Shown here one piece after another: positions 1-11,101 of a stretch of 64,000 nucleotides of DNA. Within the stretch, counting starts at the first letter, position 1; each line of letters opens with the position of its first letter. Made by a program: the position numbers and the translations under genes. This DNA comes from Tanypteryx hageni. Its lineage: Eukaryota; Arthropoda; Insecta; Odonata; Petaluridae. Location: contig CM054113.1 of assembly GCA_028673005.1 (NCBI GenBank), forward strand, positions 39,126,117-39,190,116, read 5' to 3'. The notes under the pieces were generated by a model. The model saw only the letters and a program-made list of their open reading frames with translations, made no database searches and was not told the DNA's origin.

Positions 1-560
1 TATTAAGTCATATACCATCAATACATCACAGTCAATTGATCGTGCATCAATCCACCACATTTCAATTCATCACATGGTAAACTTGTCTCGCATCAATACA
101 TCGATCGACAAACTCATCGTGCGTCAATTCATTGCTAGACAAATTCATTACGTAACAATTTCATTGCGAGACAAATTCGTCGCGAGACATTTGTCACAAG
201 ACATTCGCCACGAGACAAATTGGTAGGTGAGACACCATGACGAATTAGTTGAGAGATGAATTGATGCACGATGAGTTTGTAGTGTGATGTATTGACACGC
301 GACGAACTAACCACAACAAATTGATGCGCGACAAAACGAGTTTTGTCGCGAGACAATTTCGTGGTGAGACATATTCGTTGCTAGACAAGCTGGAAGGCAA
401 GACACCATGATTGGTGTATGTCATGGGAGGGCAGGGAGCAATGTATTGATGTGCAATGAATTTTTCGTGTGTCGAATTGACAGGCGACAAATTAACCCCG
501 CTGAATTGATGTGTGACGAACTGATTGCGACAAGTTGTTGTAGAACCATAAAAACTAAAC
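1..560. repeat. Degenerate repeats rich in CGAATT/GACAAATT motifs
   Basis: This stretch consists of many imperfect copies, in both orientations, of a short motif of the kind GCGAGACAAATTCGTCG or CGACGAATTGATGCGCGAC. No stable period can be read and no gene is seen. Short open frames here are by-products of the repeat. The same motif recurs at about 11102-11128 and 12635-12710. It is probably a decayed satellite or the subterminal repeats of a transposon that continues to the left of the window. Confidence 0.55.
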
Positions 561-1027
561 ATATGATAAAATAATTGTATCTACTGAAATTTTTCATTTT
601 AAACTTTTGATCCAGATTTCAATTAATGCAGTATTAATTTTAAAAAATACATTTTTAAAATTATTTTTTTCTCAAATAAAAACTTGTAAAAAACCATTTC
701 AATCAATGAACGAACTAGTAGACCTATACTAAATGCATGTGTTCAAAATATACACCAAATACATTCAGTGAGAAATTAGGTCATAAAATCTTTTTTCTGT
801 TTTGACAGTGCTAAAGGGGGAGGGGGTCGTCTTAGATTTGGGGTCATCTTGGATTTGGGTAAATACGGTATTAATGCTTTATAGTGATGTAACAATATAT
901 TAATGCTCTCTACCTAAATGTCCAAGGTCTAAGAATTGTCTTTACTTTGGGTCTTTAATATGGTGAATCTTTAAATTGGTTGCAATTATAGCAACTTTCT
1001 GTTCAATTGGTCTTTTCTTCTATTTAG
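561..1027 (+). other. Partial MSH4 intron
   Basis: AT-rich non-coding sequence ending in a pyrimidine stretch and TTTAG acceptor at 1027, immediately before an MSH4 exon. At about 800-875 there is a GGGG-rich strip ending in GTAAATACGGTA, which resembles one terminal repeat of a Tigger/pogo element. Nothing else is recognised. Confidence 0.5.
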
Positions 1028-1236
1028 TTGAAGGAAATGCAGTACATTCTACAGTATATAACTTCCAGCTCTTTAGTGATTGTTGATGAGCTCTGCCGAG
1101 GGACATCAGTGGAAGAGGGCACATCAATTGCATGGGCACTTTCAGAAGAACTCCTCAAGTCACATGCTTTTGTCTTTATTACTACACATTTCCACTTCCT
1201 CACTAAATTGTCTTCAGTTTATCCTAATGTCACCAA
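1028..1236 (+). CDS. MSH4: MSH4 exon: Walker B and D-loop part of the MutS ATPase domain
   Basis: This exon encodes part of a MutS-family ATPase. The peptide carries the Walker B stretch LVIVDEL, the signature CRGTSVEEG (DELGRGT in most family members), and TTHF before YPNV. In MSH4 proteins the Walker B, the TEEG signature and the ATHF..LYPNV block occur in this order, which separates it from MSH5. MSH4 pairs with MSH5 as a clamp that stabilises meiotic recombination intermediates in the nucleus. The exon is bounded by a TTTAG acceptor at 1027 and the donor GTAAGT at 1237. It ends with two bases of an Asn codon, completed by the next exon. The Walker A exons lie to the left of the window. 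A Cys replaces the usual Gly in the DELGRGT motif. Confidence 0.88.
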
Positions 1237-1440
1237 GTAAGTCATAGAAATTTACATGTTTATTTGAGTATTCTGCTTGTTATGGCACAAATTACTATCT
1301 CATCTATTGAAATTTTAACAGCAACATTTGTCGATAAACTTGTCCCTACTTTATTTCATTGTAAAGATTAACTTGTGAACATGGCTAATAAGGTGCTATG
1401 TGGAAATTATATTTTTTCCTTTGTAATGATGATATGGTAG

Positions 1441-1681
1441 CCATCATCTAAGAACAGAAGAGCAAGAAGTCACAGAATCCTCGGAGGTGGCAGAAGAAGC
1501 AGGCAACACTGAAAGAGAGGAAGTAACAATACGTTCTAGGTTGCACTACACTCATCGTTTGGAGCCTGGAGTCACAACAGTGGAGAATTATGGGCTTCGT
1601 CTTGCAGAAGTTTCTGGACTTCCACAGTCCATCATTTCAGAAGCTCAGAGGATTCATGGTGTTCTTTCAAAAGGAAGAAAG
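1441..1681 (+). CDS. MSH4: MSH4 exon: C-terminal helices after the ATPase core
   Basis: The acceptor GGTAG at 1440 and the donor AAG|GTACTT after 1681 bracket an exon whose first base completes the Asn codon of the previous exon. The reading frame then runs 80 codons and ends in phase 0. The peptide contains LEPGVTTVENYGLRLAEVSG followed by LPQSIISEAQRI. This matches the MutS block Y.L..G...ENYGL..A...LP..I...A, which packs behind the ATPase site at the dimer interface. About 24 residues before it are acidic and poorly conserved. The phase match with the previous exon, 204 bp upstream, makes this assignment secure. Confidence 0.88.
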
Positions 1682-1884
1682 GTACTTTTCCTATGATTGC
1701 TAGGTGTTTTAGTCCTTTTAGAAATGCATTTTCCTCTCTCTCCCCTTGCTTGCATTCTGTAACCAAGCAGGTTTATAGATAACACACCTATAGAAAATGA
1801 AATTTATTGAATACCACCAAAAGTCAAGGAATATTAAACTACTCCAAAAAATATCTCAAGATAGCATCAGAATATAAACTACAT

Positions 1885-2147
1885 CAGTGGCGAATTTGGA
1901 AATTTCCTGGCCCTAGGCCAAATTATTTTTCCGCCCCTTTTTGGTGCTTTTTTCCTAAAAGAATCGCTCATGCATATGGTTCGTCTCTCCATCCGTCCAT
2001 CTGCGGATCATAATAGTTTAATTCATCAAAATTCTGCATAACATTGATTTTTGTATTCCCACCCTGAAATCCTATTTTTAATGCTGCCCAGAAATCTCGC
2101 CACCCCTAGGCCATTGCCTACTTTGGCCTTATTTCAAACCGCTACTG
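1885..2147. mobile_element. Short non-autonomous hAT element (MITE)
   Basis: The ends are CAGTGGCGAATTTGG on the left and, read inward from the right, CAGTAGCGGTTTG. The flanks are AACTACAT (1877-1884) and AGCTACAT (2148-2155), a 7/8-matching 8-bp target duplication as expected for hAT insertion. The 263-bp body is rich in CCCCTAGGCC-type sequence and has no coding potential. It lies in the last MSH4 intron, outside the large hAT that follows. Confidence 0.7.
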
Positions 2148-2449
2148 AGCTACATTAAGAAAAGGATTACTTAGTTATAGTTTTAGCCAAGAAATTAATT
2201 CCTCTTTGTCTCGTATTGTAGCTTAATAGGCAGCTTTAGCTCTTGAATTAAAATAAGTAAAATATATATTCATCACTCATGACCAAGGCTGGCCAAGCAC
2301 TAATGTGGACCCAGATGCAAATATGGGGGCCCCACAAGATAAATAAGTACATATACATCTATCCCTCGTTTAGTTCCATAGATGCATTCCTGAAATACGC
2401 CAAGCTAAACGAAAACGTATTAAGCAAAAATTGATTTCCCTTAAGAATA

Positions 2450-2636
2450 CAGTCAGACCTTAATTTAGCACCCCCCTATCTAGTGCCACCCCTGCACAGT
2501 GCCCATGAATTGTTGTGAACAAAACTTCCATCTTATGATTGCATAGAGCAAGCATATACCTCTATTTACCACCGCCTCTGCTTTAACGCCAATGTAAGTG
2601 TCGGAAAAATGGTGGCGCTTAATCAGGGTTTGACTG
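2450..2636. mobile_element. Tigger-like MITE with TA flanks
   Basis: Inverted ends CAGTCAGACCTTAATT and, from the right, CAGTCAAACCCTGATT are each flanked by TA (2448-2449 and 2637-2638). The 187-bp interior is non-coding. Terminal sequence and TA duplication are typical of pogo/Tigger-type MITEs. Confidence 0.65.
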
Positions 2637-2958
2637 TATATATGTACCATATTTGCCCGATTATAGGGTGATCTTGACTATAAGGCCACGCCACAAAAGA
2701 AAAATTTTTGGGGTATTTATACAAAAATTTAATTTTGAAATATCTGATAGGTTATACTTAATTTCCAATGTAAATATAATTATGCAATAAGATTAAGGAA
2801 TAATTAGGATAAATCATGTACATTTGTTGGCTTCCAGTGATCTACATTAAATTATTAGTTTTATTTCTTAAAACGCTGAATACGGGATGAAGACATGAGC
2901 ACTAGTTCTAATGCAGGAGAAATTTGGCAACTGTGCATGCCATAAGCATGGAATAGAC

Positions 2959-3117
2959 CAGTGTTTCTCAACCATTTTCATTTCACGGCACACTTACACA
3001 AATAAAACAAGTAATGGCGGCACACCGCCCCCATTTTCCAGTATCTCTCTCTCGCTTCTCCCAAAATTCCGTGGCACACCAGTTCATGTCTGACGGCACA
3101 CTGGTTGAGAACCACTG
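2959..3117. mobile_element. Small hAT MITE with perfect 8-bp duplication
   Basis: Ends CAGTGTTTCTCAACC and (from the right) CAGTGGTTCTCAACC are flanked by identical GAATAGAC repeats at 2951-2958 and 3118-3125. The subterminal CGGCACAC motifs and the ends match the larger hAT at 23696-27123, so this 159-bp element looks like an internal-deletion derivative of that family. Confidence 0.82.
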
Positions 3118-4253
3118 GAATAGACTATAGAACGTAGAGGATGAATTTTAGTGAGAGGGAGAGGAGGAATAGAAGATATATTTAATTGCGATTATAAGGT
3201 GAGTATGAATTTTTCAGCTTACATTTTAGAAAAAAAACCATCTTATAATTGATCAAGTGCGGTAATAACTGCCTGGTTGTTCCTGACTCAAAATATTTTC
3301 ACATGTAATATTTTAATGCGTGTTTTCTGTTCTTAGTTTTTTGGTGCACATTAAAGATGTACAGTGGAGTCATAACCTAACGTTGTTTTTTCCCGAACAC
3401 CCATTTTCATTTCACTGAGGATACTCGATTTGACTGTGCAATTTACGTGTTATGCAGAGTATTACTTATGGATGTTAATTTTATGTCACTGAGTTAATTT
3501 TTCTGCGTGTTTATTTTGAACGATCTTACCGTATTAGTCCGAATATAGTCCCCCCCTTTTTTGGCCAAAATATTTGTAAGAAAAGTAAGGGGAGGACTAT
3601 ATTCACACCCAAAAAATTAGCAAACGAAAATATCACTACCGGCAGTAAGTATAAGTAACAATTAATGCCCTCACTTGATTTGCTTGTTTTACAGAGAATT
3701 TCTTGATACATATGCCTCAGTAACTCAATTCTTTTTGTTCACTCTTTGGAATCCTTGCCTTAACGTTCGTATTTTCATAATAGCGGGAATTGCAGTAGTT
3801 TTTTATTTGAAAGCGTTGATTGCCCAACTTCATCCCTTCCCTAAGTCACAAATATGCAAATATTTATATGTAGTGGTACCACCTATCCAGCAGTGTGCTG
3901 CCAAATACTTAACAACCAGCTCGCTTGTATTGCCGCCCCTGGCAGTTATGTATCTAATTGATGACGTTTTTGATGGTCCTGAGTTTGCATTATCTGTTCT
4001 TTGAAAGAATATGAAAATATTTCCATATAAACAAGACAATATCGTAAATACAAATTGAATATTTATTTTAAATATTTTAATAACATTAATGATTATTATA
4101 TTGTATATTTAATACATTTATAACCAGTGGTGTGCTGGTAAATTTTTAACAACAATGAATGCATATAGGCACATAAGTTTTTTATAAATTGTACTGATTT
4201 ACAACAAAGTGGAGCACAAAATTTTCAAACAATAGTAAAATATTCAATATCCT

Positions 4254-5781
4254 TTATTGTAAATTCCATATAGCCAATTGATTCTCACAGAATGCTTTCG
4301 TTGATTTTTGCCAAACTCTTGTATCTGTAGCCAATCTATGGTTGCGATTCAACAATGATTTGACAAATGGAGTTGCATCCCAATCCACTAACTCTTTTCC
4401 CAATAAATTTATCGTCATTAATTCCGATATGTGTTCTACTGTCAAACTATTTCTCACCCTCGTGCAAATTATGTTCATTAAACTGAAGCATCTTTCAGCT
4501 TCAGCACTATTGATTGCAATAGTGCTAACTGTCTTTTTAGCTTTTTGTATATTTGCAGGAATTGAAACATTGCGTGATTGTAGATTATTATCTACAAAAT
4601 CCTGAAAATCGTTCAAATCACTTTCATATTTTAAAATTTCATTTAAATGATGCAATTTTTTTCACCAGCTATCCAGGGTGAAGTTAGTTCTTCATAAGGC
4701 CAAGTAGATGGTTCTAATAAATCTAAATAATTATAAATGCTTTCACCATTGTTTCTGTCTGATAAAAGATGGAAATTCATGTGTTGAATTATATTTTCTA
4801 ATAACATATTCCTAGGAAGAGCATTGAATTTATTATTTTTATTAAATGGAATATCTTTAAACTTATCTGACTTAATTAAATCTTCAACTTGAGATTCATG
4901 CTTTCCAGTACAAACCTTTAAATTTTTCAAAGCTCTTATGGTGCATTTGATTAATTTTTGCACTTTCTGAATGTTAGTTGATCTTGACTGCAGTGCAGTT
5001 GAAAGTAATGAAAATTCTTCAACAATGTCAATCATTAAAGCAAGGTCTTGCAAGAAATTAATGTTAGCTAACCTCTTTGCCAGACCAGAATAAGAAGAAG
5101 AATGAGAAAAATGCATATATAATGCAGGATATGCACGCCATACAGCAGTAAGTAGCAGCTCGTAAACTACATGCCACCCATCTTGGTCCCAGTACCCGAC
5201 CAATTTTAATAATCTCAATTTCAAGTTCTTTAGCTACAGTTTCTAGCTCGGTTTGATTTTTATTAGATTGGTAATAAATAGTATAAATTCTATCTAAAAA
5301 TATTTTTAAATGATTAACTTGTTTTATTTTGGATATTGAATCGTCGAGTGATAATTGAAATCGATGATTTAAACTGCCAAATAACGATTTTAGGAAAATC
5401 TTCTAACAACTTAGTAGCTACTCCAGACTTTCTTCCCAACATTGTATTAGCACCATCAGAACAAAATGTGATTAAATTAGCTTTTAAGTATTCGTTGTGA
5501 AATCCACAATCATTTAAAGTAGAAATTAATGTATTAAAAATACACTCTGCTGTGGTTGACACCAATTCTTTTAAAGCGACAAATAACATTACTGGTGCAG
5601 AAGTGGATTGAACTGCGCACTGGAGATAAATCACTAGAGTGCTTTTTTTCGAAATTGTAGATGCTTCGTCAATTATGATACATATTTTGGCATTCTCTTC
5701 TATAATATTCTTAAATATCTTCATTTTAATTTCTTTTGTGATATGTGCCGCTATTCTTATTGCACTGTATTGTGAATGCAA
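4254..5781 (-). pseudogene. hAT transposase remnant, KIAA1586-like
   Basis: Read on the minus strand, three consecutive open pieces (about 5781-5314, 5224-4643 and 4655-4254) form one transposase broken by frameshifts. The first piece has [17 protein letters not shown] and [15 protein letters not shown], the RNase-H-fold blocks of hAT proteins. The last piece has [13 protein letters not shown] followed by VRNSL, the hAT C-terminal dimerisation block. The closest family I recognise is the KIAA1586-like hAT group. Inverted-end-like sequence CAGTGGTGTGCTGG lies at about 4126 on its 3' side. The protein cannot be made from this copy. Confidence 0.75.
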
Positions 5782-5947
5782 ACAAATGCCTATATCTATG
5801 CCATTTTTGTTTTATAATTCTAATGCAGTAATTACTGTGCCGAAATTGTGGAAATATGGGGTCAAATGAAAATAGGAAGATTATGTATCCTCGTATAAAA
5901 TGCATCCTAATTTTTAACTCAAATATTTCGAAAAAAAAAAGTGCGCA

Positions 5948-6384
5948 TTATACGCGGGTATTTACAGTACTCACTTCTTTGTTTACATCATCAGCTTCAC
6001 CACTTATCTTACCATAAACAATATTATTCCTTTTTTTGAATCTGTCATTGCAAACAAAATTTGTGTATCCAAGTTGATGAGCCAATTTTTCAGCTTGGAG
6101 TTTCAATACAGGGCCACTAATAGGAATATTGAAATTTCTTTTAAATCTAAACCAACTCAAAAGAGCATTATCCTGATCACTTTTATCCAATGCAACTTTC
6201 TCATGATGACGTTTTTTTGGAAGGTACTGGTAATGCTTTCCCGATTTTTCCAAATGGTCAACACAGTTGATGAGTTTAGTTTTAACTTTTCAGAAATGGA
6301 TGCATTGCTTGCTCCCCGCTCTAACTTACAAATAATTTCCACTTTCTCGCTAATTGTCAACATTTTTCTTTTCTGCCCTGCCAT
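5948..6384 (-). pseudogene. Tigger/pogo transposase N-terminal fragment
   Basis: The minus-strand peptide starts MAGQKRKMLTISEKVEIICK and continues with a CENP-B type helix-turn-helix. After a frameshift near 6230, KSGKHYQYLPKK and a second DNA-binding helix region (LSWFRFKRNFNIPISGPVL, then AEKLAHQLGY) follow. This is the order of the two HTH domains of Tigger transposases. The catalytic DDE domain is absent: sequence after 5948 is a different inverted-repeat fragment (CGCGTATAATGCGCAC) and then the KIAA1586-like hAT remnant. Confidence 0.75.
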
Positions 6385-6621
6385 TTCAGGATTAAAAAAG
6401 AACTGAATTTAACACAGCACGACATAACCTAAACCACAGAATCAAAACTGTTTTTAAACAGTCCAATCTTTTAGCTAAGTTTTTGTCCCAAGTTTTAAAA
6501 AGACGTGTTCACTCTCAAAGATTTCAAATTGTACTGAATTTTTCATTTAAACTGAATTTAAAAGCTGAATGTTTCATACCGGTACAAAAGAATTTCATTG
6601 GCTAGTTTGCTGGGTAGTTTC

Positions 6622-6826
6622 TCTCCCTAGGTCTTCTGAGAATCCATAACATTAGGGAAGAGATAAAAGAGAGGATAAGGAGATGGTGGAAAGAAAACAA
6701 AATGCTCAATGTACATGTGTTTTCTCCCCTCCCTAGATCTTTTGAGAATCCATAACATTAGGGAAGAGATGAAAGAGAGGATTAGGAGATTGGGGAGTGA
6801 AAACAAAATGCTCAAACAATGTACAG
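6622..6826. repeat. Two-copy tandem duplication of about 105 bp
   Basis: The block CTCCCTAGGTCTTCTGAGAA ... ACAAAATGCTCAA is followed directly by a second copy with about 10% changes. Both copies contain GAATCCATAACATTAGGGAA. No function is apparent, and it lies inside the large hAT. Confidence 0.7.
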
Positions 6827-7611
6827 GTGCACCCACGGGCTGCGCTATTCAGATTCGAAGGAGACAGAGACCCCCCATAGGCCCTCAGCACCCCTTATGC
6901 GTGGGGTCTTTGGGGACATCTGCTATGCCACTGGAAGGAGGACTATGCTCTTCGTTGGTGGTGTGCCTCACTAAATGAGATTCTAAGAATGGAAATCGAA
7001 CCAAACACACTATGAATGTCGACTGTCAATAACATTAAAAGGGTTTGAAATTGCTATTGGCAAGAGAGATTTGCTCGTTATATCCGTGAAGCTCTCAACT
7101 GCTGTGATCGCTTTAACCGTGAAATGTTGCTCATAAAATACATTATTTCCAACCAATTCTCCTCTGCTTGCTCACAATAGCCGAGATCTCATTATAACCG
7201 TGATCGTTATGAATGAGTTCAACTGTGTATTTGGTTGTACACTGTCCATATGTCACATTAACACATTGTGTACCAGATTTAGATTTCCGTACTGCACTCA
7301 GTTCCAGGACATTTTGTCATAGATCAAAAAAAGCACTCAAAATCTCATGGCCGGCTCAAATTTTCTTGGTTAAAAGTCACAATTTAATTAGTAAAAGATC
7401 AAATTAACGATTTAAATATACATCTTACTTTGTATCCTTTGTATTGTATACTTTTTTATTGTAAGTAAAAGATAAAATAATATTTTAATAAATTTGTTAT
7501 TCAGTGTTTTCTTTAATATTAACATTTAAAATTTTACAATTTCAAAATAAAATTAAATCATTGAATTGCAAGGCCGAAAATTGCCATATATGTAAGTAGT
7601 TATTTTAGGTG

Positions 7612-7785
7612 TCGATATTCGTCGAAAATATCTCGGGTAAATAATTGTTGATTTTCAAAAAAATAAATGTAGAATTCTACCAGGTAGTAATTTTAAGCTT
7701 TGATATTCGTCAAAAATCTCTCAGGAAAATAAACATTTATTTAAATCGTTGATTAAAAAAAATAAATGTTGAATTCTACCAAACC
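7612..7785. repeat. Two-copy AT-rich tandem duplication
   Basis: The motif GATATTCGTCGAAAATATCT through AATAAATGTAGAATTCTACC is repeated about 95 bp downstream with point changes. It is a local duplication inside the MSH4 intron with no coding content. Confidence 0.55.
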
Positions 7786-8238
7786 TAATTATAACTTTTT
7801 TGGACAGTTCTTTTTTTGGAAATCAGTTAGGCAAGTGTTTTTTAGTAAAAGCTTATGTAAAATTTACACCCAATACTTTCACAATTGAGATTTCCAAATT
7901 TTGGGGGGGCTCAGTAATGGGAGCCTGGATTCCTATCATCTGCCGCATCCCCCATTCAGCCAGCCCTGCTCATGACCTGCTAAATTGAGACATCAATTTC
8001 TTTTTACTTTTTATATAGTATCTTATTAGATTAATTTTCTTGTGAAACCTTTCCTTAAACATTATCTTTCCACAAAATCTTCATTGGAAAATTTTATAGT
8101 CTCAAGCTTGAAGCTGAAATAACCCTATCAATTTATCCTATAATGTAATTATCAGAAACTTACATTTTTTTATGAAAACTTTTCAAAGAGTATAAAATTA
8201 GATCGTCTACAACAGATTGGTTATCTAATTTTTTAAAG

Positions 8239-8721
8239 CCATTGCCTGGAGTGGAGGGGAATGGTGAAATGGAGTACAAGGTCTATCGATTGGTAGGAGA
8301 ACTCTTGCACTTGGCAGACAATGTGGCCAGCAGTGCATCTGCAGGGGATGAGGTGGTTAAAAAGGAGACCATGGTCCAGTATAAGAAGATAATCGAACAG
8401 GTGACCCTACTTGGTTGTTTACCCTCTTTTCCAAGAAATGAACAGATAGAGAATCTATCAGATGCTGTTGAAGGATCTTCATCCCATCTATGTATAGTTA
8501 ATAATGAGATGGAATCAAGTGAAGATGAATTTGAAAGAGTTAACACTGTAGATAATTTACAAGGAAGCTGCCAGCAAATGCCTAATAATGTCTCCTATGC
8601 TATGAGAAATTATGGCAGTCAACCGGAACTTTGTATTGGTTTGCCAGCTGATGAGCTAGATCCTGTGGACATGACAGAGATTTCTATGGTTGAATGTGAT
8701 GTAATAATTGAGGAAGAGTAA
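8239..8721 (+). CDS. MSH4: MSH4 last exon with stop codon
   Basis: The acceptor TTTTTAAAG at 8238 opens an exon in phase 0, as the donor at 1681 requires. The frame is open for 160 codons to TAA at 8719-8721. The first third contains MEYKVYRLVGELLHLADN, which aligns in position with the C-terminal helix of MSH4 (YHLATRLVQTA in vertebrates). The remainder, roughly residues 55-160 of the exon, is acidic and Ser/Glu/Asp-rich, ends VECDVIIEEE and has no counterpart I recognise in vertebrate MSH4. It may be a lineage-specific tail. The intron before it is 6.6 kb because of the hAT insertion. Confidence 0.8.
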   Translation, partial: PLPGVEGNGEMEYKVYRLVGELLHLADNVASSASAGDEVVKKETMVQYKKIIEQVTLLGCLPSFPRNEQIENLSDAVEGSSSHLCIVNNEMESSEDEFERVNTVDNLQGSCQQMPNNVSYAMRNYGSQPELCIGLPADELDPVDMTEISMVECDVIIEEE

Positions 8722-9481
8722 TTCTTATTCATGTATGATTTAATTAATCTTATTTCAGTTGTCTTTTCCTTATTTATTGAACCAATATGATTCTTCATAA
8801 GCACAATATGTTCCTAAAAGTTATCAATACAGTTGAAAGGCATACATGCTACATGAGTTTCCCATTTATCGGAAAAAATAAGTTATTTTTTGTGTTGATG
8901 TGTAAACTTTGTTTTTTATATTTATGTTTTTTAAAGTCATAAATGTATGAGATTTAAAATAATATAATTGTTCATTTCAAACTATGAATGATTTTCACAG
9001 CATGTGAGTCAACTTGAAATTTATTTCTGAATTTGTGATGCTTAAATGATGGAGTATTTTATACTCCTTTTTTAATTGTGTCAAAGCTGGTTCTTTTTTC
9101 CCAGATGTGATATTACAGGCTAATAGAAATGTTCATTAGAGTTTAAGCTTAGATGGATCACAGGTAAGTAATTTAAATGTGTATGTGAAACATGTTTCAG
9201 GTAATTATTTTCTTTTGTTCTATCAAGGTGGTTGATTTTTTAAGGAGACAAACTTTTTAATCGCATGTTTAAGACACTGATTTTACTTGATTGAGCAACA
9301 TTCAATAATTAGGCTAATATCTAACTATCATAAAGGATGAATTGACAGAAGTTTGACAATATCATATGAATCTCATCAAATGATAAAAATTGAAAACTTC
9401 TCTGAGTGAGATAAGATTTTCTTTCACCGTAGTGTTGGATATCATTGGTTAGAATTTACATATTTTCTTTTTTACCTTATA
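8722..9481 (+). other. MSH4 3' flank / probable 3' UTR
   Basis: AT-rich sequence after the MSH4 stop. No further exon or repeat is recognised. The cleavage site could not be placed. Confidence 0.4.
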
Positions 9482-10104
9482 CAGGCATCCCTCGCATAAC
9501 GATGCTTCGCACAATGACGTTTCACAGTTAGGGCGCCATAACATTGTGACCCTTTTTCACATTTAAGACATGTCTACGTCACGGTTACGACACGAGAAAA
9601 ACTTCACACATATCATTCCAGATAAAAACTCTCTCCCAGGGGCCAAGGCCTAGGAAGATCATGCGACCACCACTCGTCATAAGAGGCGATTGGCTTAAAA
9701 TAAGATTTGGGGTGATTTTGTTCGTAGTTTATTTTTGACTTGCCTTTCGTCAGACATGTGCCTTTAGTTTATCACTTTCCACCATTTGTAGTGCAAATTG
9801 TGAATACATCTGTTATATATTTTTTATTTTCCCCTGGAATTAATTTATCATGTCTCAGAAAAGATCGAGTGATTGTACAAGTGCTTCATCTTCAAAAGGA
9901 AAAACGTAAACAAGTGACATTGATGGAGAAGCTGAATATTTTGAAAAGCTATAATGATGGAGAACGTGCTATTGGTATTTATAATAAGTTGGATCTGTCA
10001 AGTTCGATGGTAAGGTCCATAATTCAGAACAGTGATAAAATAAGAGAGTTTTGAAAAGTAGCAACTGCTTTTGATGCCAAGTGCTTGTTTAAGAATAACA
10101 GGAG
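9482..10104 (+). pseudogene. Tigger element 5' end with truncated transposase
   Basis: A TA-flanked end, CAGGCATCCCTCGCATAACG, starts at 9482. About 370 bp inside it, a start ATG opens MSQKRSSDCTSASSSKGK, then a frameshift leads to KRKQVTLMEKLNILKSY, then VRSIIQNSDKIREF, the CENP-B-like helix-turn-helix at the N terminus of Tigger transposases. The copy is cut at about 10104 by a hAT-type insertion and no DDE domain follows in place. Confidence 0.7.
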
Positions 10105-11000
10105 CAGAGGTGTAGCCAAGGAGGGGGGAGAGGGGGTTCAAGCCCCCCATGAGAAAATCGAAAAATTATTTTTATACTTACGCCAGCCAAAATTTATAAA
10201 TTCTTTGCTGACTTTAAAACAAATTTTTTTACAGCTTACAGCTGTGTAAGTTTCTACAAAAAGAAACTAGATTTGGTAGGAGCTCTAAACTATGCCAAAG
10301 ATGTGATTGCTGAGGTAGCTAATCTGAGAGCAAATGCTGATGAAGAGTTTGGGAAGATCTTGGAGCAGGCAAATGTAACTGCTGAAAAGCATGGCATTAA
10401 TCTATCACATTGTACCAAATAAATAGATGTACTGTTGATATTTCCACCGATGTAGATTACTATAGAATATCTTTGTACAGTCCATTTCTTACTGCATTTC
10501 AAACTATTTTTTATAGTCAGGAAGAATATTTTCCTAAGCATAAAAATATTTTTTTAAATTTTGTGCTTACTGTCGAAGAACTCTCAAGTTGGCCCCAATG
10601 AAGTACAATTAAATAGTATGAAACAATATGTGCAGTTTTACCACAATGACATAAACTGTGATGCTGAGGCAGCAGCTGTTGAGTTAAAAATGTGATATCA
10701 TTATTTATCTTGACAAACGAAGAATCCCCCTAAAACTGACATGGAAGCCTTAGAAATATGTGAATCTAGTCTACATCCTAATATATTTATATTAATTGTA
10801 ATACATGTACATTACCTGTCTCTACTGCTAAACTTGAGCGATCATTCTCAACTCTAAAAATCCTAAAAACCCACTTACAAAACTTTACAGGTGATACCTG
10901 TTTGAATGGTCTTTCTTTACACCTATATAGAAATTTAATTCCTGCATAAGATGAAATAATTGATCAGCTAGTCAAGAAAATTCAATTTTGTGCTCTGAAT
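10105..11000 (+). pseudogene. hAT (ZMYM1-like) element remnant
   Basis: The block starts with a hAT-like end, CAGAGGTGTAGCCAAGGAGG, and a CAAGCCCCCC strip. A broken frame downstream reads LDLVGALNYAKDVIAEVANL, then FGKILEQANVTAEKHGI, and further on KLERSFSTLK, a degenerate hAT C-terminal block, near 10830. Several stops and shifts interrupt it. The right end of the element was not found. Confidence 0.6.
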
Positions 11001-11101
11001 ACTAAAAAAATATGTAGAATATTTTCCAAATTTATTGAAATATTTTCTTATATGATAGAGAAAATAATAAAATAAATTAGAGCTATATTTTTCAGTGGCC
11101 T

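Larger units (their letters stand above)
2284..7968. mobile_element. Large hAT transposon occupying the last MSH4 intron
   Basis: The left end CAAGGCTGGCC and the right end, read inward, CAGGGCTGGC are flanked by identical 8-bp direct repeats CTCATGAC at 2276-2283 and 7969-7976. This is the signature of a single hAT insertion. The interior contains a Tigger-like MITE, a small hAT MITE, a KIAA1586-like transposase remnant, a Tigger N-terminal fragment and two local tandem duplications, so most of its 5.7 kb is later insertion or decay. No intact transposase belonging to the outer ends was identified. Removing it would leave an MSH4 intron of less than 1 kb. Confidence 0.75.

Noticed and set aside
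1087..1130. Reading the DELCRGTS exon as MSH5 or a bacterial MutS
   Set aside because: The exon-intron structure, the VEEG signature and the YPNV and ENYGL blocks fit MSH4 better than MSH5.
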